A stretch of DNA of 64,000 bases from Chitinophaga sp. sic0106 (GTDB lineage: Bacteria > Bacteroidota > Bacteroidia > Chitinophagales > Chitinophagaceae): positions 124,001-188,000 of the forward strand of contig NZ_JAHUWJ010000006.1 of assembly GCF_019219075.1 (NCBI RefSeq). Reading direction: 5' to 3'. Both the position numbers and the translations under genes were made by a program. Under the pieces are notes generated by a model. The model was not told the DNA's origin, did no database searches, and worked only from the letters and a program-made list of their open reading frames with translations. The first letter of the stretch is position 1, and every line of letters starts with the position of its first letter. This document shows positions 17,862 to 29,100 of this stretch, one piece after another.

Positions 17862-19667
17862 TTAGTTGTTGCCGATCTCCGTTGCAATGCGGGTGTTGAC
17901 CCCGGAGCCCCTGTTCACAAATTTCTGCGCAGCGGTGAGGATGGTTGCTGCGCTGCCTTGTACGTATACTTTGTTTCTGGCGCGACTCACCGCTGTATAC
18001 ACGAGTTCGCGGGTGAGCAGCGGTACTTCTGTGGAGGGGAGTACTACCAGTACTTTCCCGAATTCAGAGCCCTGGCTTTTGTGGATGGTCATGGCGAAGG
18101 CGGTTTCCGCGAGGGTAAGGTACCCTGGGAATACGCTGATCAGTTGCCCGTCGCTGTCTTCAAACCAGGCCATCAGCACACCATTTTCGTCGGGGCGGAT
18201 GATGCCGGTATCACCGTTGAAGAGTCCGTGTTCGTAGTAGTTACGGGTGAGCATCAGCGGTCTGTTTTCGTAAAAAGCGGTGGTTAAGTTTATATATTTT
18301 TTATCAGAGAGATATTTTTCTATTCGTCTGTTGATAGCCGGGAGGCCCTGGGAGCCGTCGCGTATGGCTACCAGCACACGCAGTTCATTCATTTTTCGTA
18401 GGGCCGTGAGCGTATCCTTTTCCTGGAGGTAGGAGGCATAGCCGGCGATGAAATTTTCGAAGAGTTGTTCTGAATAGGCGGTATCGATGATTACCTGTTC
18501 ATCAGCGCCGGGGGCCATCATTTCCTGGATGACGGCGGTATTGTTCCGGATAAGGGCTTTACTGAATCTTCCGATGCCGGTATGGCCGCTGAAGCGGCGG
18601 CTGCGGCGCAGTTCCACCACATGTTCGAACAGCGGGTGCGCTGATCCTGTGGTGATAGTCGTGATCTGTTGCGGTGCTGCGGCAAACTGATTAATCAGTG
18701 CTGCCCGCGTTGCGGAGAACTGGTTCAGTGTTTCCTGTGCCTGGCAGAGGTCACCGAATAGGCTGCCTGCTTCCACGGAGGCCAGCTGGTCTTTATCGCC
18801 CAACAAAATAATTCGGGTATGCGGGCGAATAGCGGCGAGCAGCTTGGTAAAAAGTGCCAGGTCTATCATGGAGCATTCGTCCACGATGATTACATCGTAG
18901 TTGAGTGGATTTTCGCTGTTATGCCGGAAGTAGGGGGTCCCTTTTACCGGTTTAAGGAGGCGATGTATGGTGGATGGAGCCAGTTCCCTGAATTTGGCTG
19001 CCAGGAGCGGGTCTTTAGGAATGGCGGCGTTGCGCAAACTTTCGGCCATTCTCGCCGCAGCTTTACCGGTAGGAGCGGCCAGGGCCACTTTCTGTTCGGG
19101 ATCTATGGCGTAAAGGATGGCGAGAATTTTGGCCACGGTAGTTGTTTTACCGGTGCCGGGGCCTCCGGTGATGATGGTGAAATTATTCAGGATGCCGGTG
19201 ATAGCTGCTGCCAGTTGCCAGTCCACCGGATCATCAGCTGGTGTAAGGTCGGTAGCCGGTGGGAAGAGCTGTTTTACGAGCTGGCTGTGTTGCAGCAGTG
19301 CAGCACCTCTTTCCTCCTGGAGTCCCTGCTCCGCGGCTATCAGGTTACGAATGTATTGGAGCAGCGCCGTTTCGTACAGGTAATAGCGTTGCATATAGAG
19401 CTTATCCCGGTGAAGGATAAACGGTTTATTGAGTGTGTCGGCAGTGCCTATCAGTGGCTGATTTGCGAGCACGGCCGGCCCTTTGTCACGAAAGCTGTAG
19501 TATTCAGGAAGCTGTTCCTGGTCTGTCTGCAGGTCGTTCAGGTCCAGGCATATATGGCCTTCACTGAGCTTTTTGGACAGCAGGTACAAAAATGGTTTCA
19601 GGTCCGGATGTTCAAAGTAGTCAGCAAACTGCTGATGAACGTCGTTGATGGTGATTAAATTTCGCAT
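17862..19667 (-). CDS. recD: RecD: exodeoxyribonuclease V alpha subunit, 5'-3' helicase
   Basis: 601 residues, matching the usual RecD length of about 600. SF1B helicase motifs: Walker A GGPGTGKTTT at about 167-176, DVIIVDECSMID at about 257-268, GDKDQLASVEAGS at about 290-303, TIHKSQGSEF at about 527 and VYTAVSRAR near the end. The N-terminal 130 residues are the RecC-binding region. It is the first gene of the operon and the start ATG at 19667 is preceded by a leader with two stem-loops (19682-19698 and 19706-19724). A RecD2 assignment is excluded by the length and by the adjacent recC and recB. Confidence 0.95.
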   Translation of the reverse strand: MRNLITINDVHQQFADYFEHPDLKPFLYLLSKKLSEGHICLDLNDLQTDQEQLPEYYSFRDKGPAVLANQPLIGTADTLNKPFILHRDKLYMQRYYLYETALLQYIRNLIAAEQGLQEERGAALLQHSQLVKQLFPPATDLTPADDPVDWQLAAAITGILNNFTIITGGPGTGKTTTVAKILAILYAIDPEQKVALAAPTGKAAARMAESLRNAAIPKDPLLAAKFRELAPSTIHRLLKPVKGTPYFRHNSENPLNYDVIIVDECSMIDLALFTKLLAAIRPHTRIILLGDKDQLASVEAGSLFGDLCQAQETLNQFSATRAALINQFAAAPQQITTITTGSAHPLFEHVVELRRSRRFSGHTGIGRFSKALIRNNTAVIQEMMAPGADEQVIIDTAYSEQLFENFIAGYASYLQEKDTLTALRKMNELRVLVAIRDGSQGLPAINRRIEKYLSDKKYINLTTAFYENRPLMLTRNYYEHGLFNGDTGIIRPDENGVLMAWFEDSDGQLISVFPGYLTLAETAFAMTIHKSQGSEFGKVLVVLPSTEVPLLTRELVYTAVSRARNKVYVQGSAATILTAAQKFVNRGSGVNTRIATEIGNN

Positions 19668-20158
19668 ACTTTTTTGCCCTTCGGGAAATCAGGTCCCGCC
19701 TTTGCCAGCCGCATGTAGCGGCTGTAAAGTCTCAGTCAGGAAATACCTGCCAAATTAACTTTTTACGGGGACCTAAAAAAATTTAGTAGCGCCTGGAAAG
19801 TTGTGGATATTCCTGGTGCTGGTAACGGGTTGGTTGGGGGTGCGATTTACGTCTATTTTAAAAACTTTTTCAGGGAGATGTAAAGGCAGCTGGGCCTTAT
19901 CCTCTCAGCTGTTTTTGTTTTAGGGAGAGGAAGTCTTTTTGGGCGGGCGTGCACATATATTGAACAAATGTTTGCTTGGAACTGTTTTGCTTAGAAGCAG
20001 AATTCCAGATACATCAATATCATTTTCCCGTTATATTTCTTTTCCGAAGCATATACGAATAGCAGTCTTAAAATTCATTTCAACCGAAATACACCCGGAT
20101 GATCAGATTCGTCTGTTCCTGCTTTGTCCGGAATTTTAAAAGACAAATCAGTATATGC
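19668..20158. other. Divergent intergenic region between recD and the adhesin
   Basis: 491 bases without a gene. On the recD side there are two stem-loops: CGGGA/TCCCG at 19682-19698, and CAGCCGC/GCGGCTG (perfect 7-base arms, 5-base loop) at 19706-19724. They would lie in the recDCB leader; neither has a T tract. A weak Bacteroidota-like promoter for recDCB is possible at 19751-19781 on the minus strand (TTTT, 19 bases, TTAATTTG). No clear promoter for the adhesin was found. Confidence 0.4.
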
Positions 20159-23100
20159 ATGAGGAAAACGTTACTCTTTCTATTCACTGTTTTGTTGTTT
20201 TGTTTGAGTGCACACGCCCAGCTAAGCGTTGTTATTACTCATACCAACATCAGTTGTGCGGGTAGAACAGATGGTTCTGCTTCTGCCACCGCAACAGGTG
20301 GTATACCTCCATATAGCTATTCCTGGTCAAACGGTGCCACTACTCGTACGCTAAGTGGACTGGCGCCTGGATTATATACCTGTACAGTAACTGCACTTGG
20401 CGGAGCTACTGCCAATGCCTCCGTGGTTATTACACAACCTGCCGCGCTTACATTCACCAGTTCTGTTACGGATGTTGTTTGTTATGGAGATGCAACCGGA
20501 TCTGCTTCAGTTAGTGTCAGCGGAGGAACAGGGCCATACACCTATAACTGGCTTCCATCCGGCGGTAGTGCGGCTACTGCCAGTAACCTTATTGCCGGTG
20601 ATTACCGGTGTGTAATCATTGATGCCAACGGATGTGATGTAGTAGCAAATGTGACGGTGGCTGATGGTACGCCTATATCCTATACTGCAACACAGAGCAA
20701 TGTTTTATGTCGCGGAGAAAGCAATGGTACCGCCACTGTTACTGTGGCTGGTGCCGGGGGGCCATTTACCTATAACTGGCAGCCATCCGGCGGCAGTGGG
20801 GCTACTGCCTCCAATTTAGCTGCCGGCACTTACACCTGTACTATTACCAATAATGCCGGCTGTGATACTACTGTTACTTTTGATATAACGGAGCCTGCCG
20901 CTGTGCTGAGTGCCACCGCCACGCATACGGATGCACGTTGTTTTGGTGGCAGTACCGGTTCGGCGACTGTCACTGTTACGGGTGGCACTGCGCCATATAG
21001 CTATAGCTGGTCCCCCACGGGTGGCACCAGTGCCACAGCCAATAACCTGGCGGCTGGCAGTTATACCTGTACTGTAACTGATGCAAACGGCTGTACAACT
21101 ACGGCTACCACTACGGTGTCACAACCGGCAGCGGCGCTGGGTGTAACTACTGCCCAAACAGATATTCTTTGTTTTGGGGCGGCAACAGGCACTGCAACGG
21201 TGACCGTCACCGGGGGGACCTCGCCGTATACCTATAGTTGGTCCGGCGGTGGAGGTACCGCCGCAACCGCTTCTAACCTATTAGCTGGTACATATACCTG
21301 CAACATTACAGATGCCAACGGATGTAAAATCACCGCGACGGTAACAATTACACAGCCGCCGCAGCTGGCATTAACAGGAACCAAAACAAATGTATTGTGT
21401 AATGGTAACAGTACAGGTTCAGGTACGGTGATTGCTTCAGGCGGTGTGGCGCCATATACTTACAGCTGGTCGCCATCCGGTGGTACAGGGGCTTCGGCCA
21501 GTAACCTGCCCGCCGGTACCTATACTGTTACGGTAACAGACGCTAATGGTTGTACGAAATCTATTACTGCTACTATTACCGAGCCGCCGGCACTGAGCGC
21601 AACTGCGACTGCCGTGAATATCCTTTGTTACGGCTCCGCAACGGGTTCGGCCACTGTGAATGTTACAGGAGGCGTTACTCCATATAGCTACAGCTGGTCA
21701 TCAGGCGGGGGAAGTGCAGCTACTGCCAATAACCTCAAGGCTGGCACCTATACCTGCACCATTACAGATGCCAATGGTTGTGTTACAACTGCAACAACCA
21801 CAGTTAATCAGCAACCTCAGATAACATTCACCACCTCGCAAACCAATGTGGCGTGCAATGGTGGTAATGCCGGTTCTGCCTCTGTATCAGTGAGTGGCGG
21901 AACACCCGGCTATACTTACAGCTGGTCACCCTCCGGTGGTTCTGCCGCTACAGCCAATGGTTTGTCGGCCGGAACTTATACCTGTCTGATTACGGATACT
22001 TATGGATGTGATACTACTGCTACCATAATAATTACAGAGCCGCCTGCGCTTACAGCCACTGCCACCAAAACAAATATTTCCTGCAATGGTGCCAATGATG
22101 GGACCATTAATGCCATCGTAGGTGGTGGAGTGCAGCCATATACCTACAGTTGGGTGCCAGGCGGAGAAACCACGGCAACAGTAAATGGCGTGGGTCCGGG
22201 CACCTACACCTGTATTGCTACTGACGCCAATGGCTGTACGATTACCGGTACTGTTTCGCTGACGGAGCCACCACCTTTAACCTGTTCTTCTTCCTCCACA
22301 AAGGTTAGCTGCAATGGTGCTTCAGATGGTACGGCCACGGCAGCGGCCACTGGAGGTACTGCGCCATATACCTACAGTTGGTCCACCGGCGCAACCGGCG
22401 TTTCCTTGTCAAACCTGGCAGCAGGTTCATATACCTGCACCATCACCGATGCAAACGGCTGTACTTGTCAAACCACCGTAACGGTGTCACAACCGGCAGT
22501 ATTGTCCGGTTCCACCTCTGATAAGGATGTAACTTGTAACGGCGCTGCCGACGGATCAGTGTCCGTGTTCCCCAGCGGTGGTACATCTCCTTACACCTAT
22601 GCCTGGTCAAATGGAGCCACTACACAGCATGTAGATAACCTTCCGCCGGGTGATTATACTGTCGTGATCACTGATGCCAATGGCTGCGTATTTAATGTAA
22701 CCACACCGGCTACCATTACAGAACCGCCTGTATTATCCGGAAGTTCAACACATACGGATGTGGGTTGTAATGGACAGAGCACCGGTACGGCTACAGCTAC
22801 GGCAAGCGGTGGTACTGCGCCGTACAGTTATCAGTGGACACCAAGCGGAGGTGCAGGTGCTACTGCCACGGGACTGGCAGCTGGCACTTATACCTGTAAT
22901 ATTACTGATGCCAATGGTTGTACTACCACTACCAGTGTAACCATTAATCAATCCACCACGCTCGCGCCAAATTTCACAGCAACGGATGTAAGTTGTAAAG
23001 GTGCAGCTGATGGTTCGGCTACTGCTGCTGTAACCGGCGGTACTGCGCCATATACTTACAGCTGGGCGCCAGGTGGGCAAACTACACCAACCATCAGCAA

Positions 23101-26100
23101 CCAGGGACCTGGCACCTATACTTGCACGGTTACGGATGCTAATGGTTGCTCGGTACGACAAACAGTGGAAATTAAAGAACCGGCGTTGCTGGTTGCCAGG
23201 GATACACTTGTCAGCAATGTTACCTGTAATGGTGCCAGTGATGGTATAGCCAAAGTAACGCCTTCAGGTGGAACAGCACCATATACCTACAGCTGGTCGC
23301 CAGGCGGTAGTACAGCAGCAACAGCTACCGGTCTTGCTCCGGGTAATTATACAACTACCGTTACCGATGCCAATGGCTGTACAGCTACTTCTACTGTAAC
23401 GGTGACGGAACCTGCAGCACTGGACGCCACCATCACCTACCATAATACCACAGGTGCGGGTAATAGTGATGGTGCTGCCACCGCGCATCCTACGGGCGGT
23501 ACAGCGCCATATACCTATAGCTGGTCGCCTTCCGGAGGAACGGGAGCAACAGCCAGCGGGCTGGCACCTGGCACGTATACCTGTACGGTCACAGATGCCA
23601 ATGGCTGTACCACCACGGAGACTGTAACGATCACTGATTCTGGCACTGGTCTGGGTGCATATACTAATCAGTCGGATGTATCCTGTAACGGTGCAAACGA
23701 TGGTACTGCCTCTGTAACTGCTTATGGTGGCACTCCTCCTTATACTTACCTCTGGAGCCCCGGCGACTCCACCACAGCTACTATCACTGGCCTCGCGCCA
23801 GGTACATATACCTGTACCATTACAGATAATGCAGGTGCCACCCAGGTAGTGAGTGTTACTATCGTACAGCCACCGGCCTTATCAGCAACAGCTTCCTTAG
23901 GATTTAATGTGACCTGCTTTGGTGGTAATAATGGCTCTGCCATTGCCACTGCCAGCGGTGGAACACCGCCTTATACCTATAGTTGGAATAATGGCGGCAC
24001 AAATGATACTATTACAAACCTTATTGCAGGTAGTTATACAGTCACAGTTACGGATGCTAAGGGTTGTACAGCTACATCTTCCATAGCTGTAGAAGAGCCT
24101 ACCCAGTTAGTGGCTGCCGGTTCAGGAACTAATGTTACCTGTAACGGTTATAATGATGGTATAGCAACTGTAAATGTTAGCGGCGGCTTACCACCATATA
24201 GTTACAGCTGGTCCGGTGGTGGCGGCAGCGGACAAACAGCTACTGGTCTTGCTCCGGGTGATTATACCTGTACGGTTACTGACTTGTACGGCTGCTCCGA
24301 TACTGCTTTAGTAACTATCACACAGCCTACATCACTTACTGCTGGTGGCGAAACCCGCAATGTAAGCTGTAACGGCGCGGCAGATGGTATGGCGCGCGCG
24401 CTGGTCACCGGCGGCACTACACCGTATACCTATAGCTGGGTACCTGGCGGGCAAACCCTGGATTCTATCAATAACCTGGCACCTGGAACTTACACTGCAT
24501 TTGTAACAGATGCAAATGGCTGTCAGGTGATTGGTACTGCTGATATCATGCAGCCTGCTGTATTAACAGCCAGCACCACCCAAACCAATACCACCTGTAA
24601 CGGCGATACGGATGGTAGTGCTACAGCTGCCGGAAACGGCGGCACCGCTCCGTATACGTATAGTTGGTCCAACGGTGCCATCACTGCTACCATCAGCAAC
24701 CTGGCACCGGGCAATTACACCTGTACAGTTACGGATGCTAATGGCTGTACAGCTACTACCAGTGTTACTATTACGGAACCTGCAGTGGTTTCAGCCAATA
24801 TCAACAAAGTAAATGTGAGCTGTAACGCAGGTACAAATGGCAGCATTACCCTGAGTGGAACCGGTGGTACCTCCCCATATACCTACGCATGGTCCAATGG
24901 GGCTACCACAGCAACCATCACAGGCCTGGCTGCGGGCACCTATACCTGCACCATTACCGACCTGAGGGGATGTACCGGCACCGTTACGGTGGATGTTACG
25001 CAGCCAGATGCCATTACCGGTGTGGTTACACAAACCAATGTATCCTGTAATGGTCTTTCTGATGGTATTGCCAATCTTGCTGTCAGCGGTGGTACAGGGC
25101 CATATACTTACCTCTGGGCACCACAGGGCGGTACCGGACCTATTGCTACCGGCTTACCTGCCGGTGCGTATACCTGTACCGTTACGGACACCAGGGGCTG
25201 CACAGGAGTTATTAATGTAACCATCACCCAGCCAGATGCCCTGGTGGTAAATAAGCATCAGGAAAATGTGACCTGTAACGGCGCCGCAGATGGTAAAGTT
25301 GTACTCACTCCTGTGGGTGGTACAGCGCCATACACCTATACCTGGTCAACCGGAGGAACTGATTCCATTGCTACCGGCCTGGCACCTGGCACGCACCAGT
25401 ATGAGGTGAAGGATGCCAATAATTGCAGTGTTAACCAATCTTTTGAAATTGCAGAACCGCCAATACTGGTTGCAGGCAACACCCACACCGATGTGCAGTG
25501 TAACGGCGGCAGCGACGGTACTGCCACTGCAACAGTGACCGGGGGACGAACTCCATACACTTATCTCTGGACTCCCGGCAATCAAACCACCGCCACAGCT
25601 ACCGGCCTCGCTGCCGGTACCTACCTCTGTACCATTACGGATTCCAGTGGATGTACCACCACCACTACCGCTATAATCGGACAGCCAACCGTGCTCACGG
25701 CAACTGTGTCGTTTACGGATGTTACCTGTAATGGCGCTGGCGACGGTACCGCAGGTGTTACGGCTTCAGGCGGTACCAGCGGGTATACCTACCTGTGGTC
25801 AAATGCCGCAACTACCGCATCGGTAACTGGGCTGGTACCGGGTACTTACACCTGTACCATCACGGATGCCCATGGTTGCGACACCACCATAAGTGTAGAT
25901 ATTCAACAGCCGGACCTAATCAGCTTTACCACCAGCCAGGTGAATGTGTTGTGTAATGGTGCGGCTACTGGATCAGCGACTGTAACCGTCGACGGCGGAA
26001 CAGTACCATATACTTATAGCTGGTCACCTTCAGGTGGTAGCGGCAACACTGCCAGCAACCTGCTGGCAGGTACTTATACCTGTACTATTACAGATGCACA

Positions 26101-29100
26101 TGGATGCGATACCACGGTAGATGTAACCATTACCGAACCTACAGCCGTTACTTTCACTACGTCACAAACCAATGTTGATTGTAATGGTAATAACACCGGT
26201 AGTGCAACCGTAGTAGCAACCGGAGGGGTAGGGTCATATACTTATTCGTGGTCACCATCCGGAGGTACCGCCGCTACCGCATCTAACCTGATAGCAGGCG
26301 TTTATACCTGCGATATCACCGATGCTAATAATTGTACCGTAACAGCAACAGTCACCATCACCGAGCCTAACGAGCTCCGTGCTACCACCTCACAGGTAAA
26401 TGTAAACTGTAACGGAGAAAGCACAGGTAGTGCAACAGTAACAGTTACCGGCGGTACCACGCCATATGCTTATCTCTGGTCCAACGGAGCCACTACAGCA
26501 ACTATAAACAATTTGGCGGCAGGCACGTACACCTGTAACATTACAGATGGGCAAGGTTGTACTACCAGTGCCACCGTCATTATAACGCAAAAAGCTGCCT
26601 TCACCGTCCGAATTACACCTGGTAATGTATTATGTAACGGCGGCAACACCGGTAGTATATCCCTGGCCGTTAGCGGAGGTACTTCCCCTTATACTTACCT
26701 CTGGAGTAATGGCGCTACCAGTGCCACCGCCAATAACCTGGCAGCAGGCACCTATACGGCTACCATTACTGATGCCAATGGGTGTGATACCACTGTATCT
26801 TCCACTATCACTGAGCCCACTGCTTTTGCAGTAACGGCATCACAGGTAAATGTGAATTGTAATGGAGAAAGCACCGGTAGCGCTACAGTAACTGTTAGCG
26901 GGGCCACCAGCCCGTACCAGTATTACTGGTCGAGCGGTGCCACTACTGCCACTGCCAATAACCTGGCAGCAGGTACTTACACCTGCACCATTACTGATGC
27001 CAATGGCTGTGATACCACTGCTACCTTTACGATTACAGAAAACGATGCACTGGCTGCTAATGTCACCCTTCAGAATGTATTGTGTAATGGAGGTAATACC
27101 GGTAGTATATCCGTGGCCGTTACCGGTGGTACAGCGCCATACGGGTACCTATGGAGTAACGGAGCTACCACCGCCTCAGTGAGTAATCTCACTGCCGGCC
27201 TTTATACAGTTACCATTACCGATGCCAATGGTTGTGATACCGCTATCACCACGCCGGTGACAGAACCTCCGCTTATTACCTTTACCACTGCCCAGGTAAA
27301 TGTGGAATGTAATGGTGATAGCACAGGCAGTGCCTCGGTAACAGTTAGCGGCGGTGTTTCGCCATATACCTATTCCTGGTCAAATGGCGCTACTACTGCT
27401 GCTGTCAATAACCTCACCGCTGGTACCTATACCTGTACCATTATGGACGATAATGGTTGTGATACCTCCACTACTTTCACCATCACGGAAAAAGATGCTG
27501 TAACGGGTACTACTACACAGGACAGTGTTTTGTGTAAGGGAGGTAATAATGGTAGTGTGACGTTGACGGCCGCTGGTGGCACCGCTCCGTATACCTATTC
27601 CTGGAATAACGGGGCAACTACTGCCGTAATCAACAACCTGACAGCAGGGATTTACATTTGCACCATTACAGATGCCAATGGCTGTACAGGAAGGGTGATT
27701 GCCACGGTTGCAGAGCCGGAGCTGTTGACCTTCACCACCTCCCAAACGGATGTGAATTGTAACGGCGCGCAAACGGGTTCAGCCACCATCAACCCCGACG
27801 GCGGCACCCGGCCATATAGTTTCCTTTGGTCTAATGGTGCTACTACACGTATTGTAACCGGCCTTGGCGCTGGTACATATACCTGTACTATTACAGATGC
27901 CAATGGTTGTGATACTACTGCTACCATAACCATTACGCAGAAAGACGCGTTTACTGTAGGCGTCACCACCGTGGAGGTTAGCTGTAATGGTGATAGTAGT
28001 GGCAGTATATCCCTTGCCGGTAGTGGCGGCACGGCACCTTACACTTACTCCTGGAGTAATGGTGGTACTACCGCTGCTATTGGCAGTCTGACTGCTGGAA
28101 CTTATACCACCACGCTCACAGATGCCAATGGTTGTGATACTACCTTCAGCGTTACTATTACCCAGCCGGATGCACTGGTGTTTACTACTTCACAAACAAA
28201 TGTGAATTGTAATGGCGACAGCACCGGCACGGCTACAGTTAATCCAGACGGCGGTTTAAGGCCATATCGTTACAGCTGGTCAACAGGTGAAACGACGGCC
28301 AGCATCAGCAATCTGAAAGCAGGCACTTATACCTGCACCATAACCGACAGAAACGGTTGTGATACCACTGCTTCCATTATTATAACTGAAACAGCAGCGA
28401 TTACTGCTGCTATTACACAAAATAATGTGTTGTGTAACGGTGGAAATACTGGCAGCCTGTCGCTGGCAGTAACCGGCGGCACAGCACCATATACTTACCT
28501 GTGGAATACGGGTGCCAATACTGCGGGCATCAGTAATCTCACCGCCGGAACTTATACCTGTACTATTACCGATGCAAATGGATGTACCGGTAATAGCAGT
28601 GCTACCGTTACTGAGCCGGATCTGTTAATTTTTGCTACCTCCCAGGTAAATGTGAACTGCAACGGCGCTAATACCGGATCGGCCACCGTAAATCCTGACG
28701 GCGGCAGCAGGCCATATACTTACCAATGGAATACCGGCGCCACTACCGCCACCATCAGTAATCTTACAGCGGGTACATATACCTGCATCATTACTGACCG
28801 CAACGGTTGCGATACCACCGCCACTGTCACCATCACTGAAAAAGATGCGATTGCTACGGTGGTGTCCCAGGATAATGTATTATGCAATGGTAATAATACC
28901 GGGCGTATATCCCTGGTCGTTAGTGGTGGTACTGCTCCGTATACTTATGCATGGAGTAATGGTGCCACTGCTGCCACTGTCAGCAACCTTGCTGCGGGCA
29001 CCTACACTGTTACCATTACCGATGTAAATGGTTGCGATACCACGCTGAGCACTACTATCACACAGCCGGATTTACTTGGTTTTACCACCGCACAAACGGA

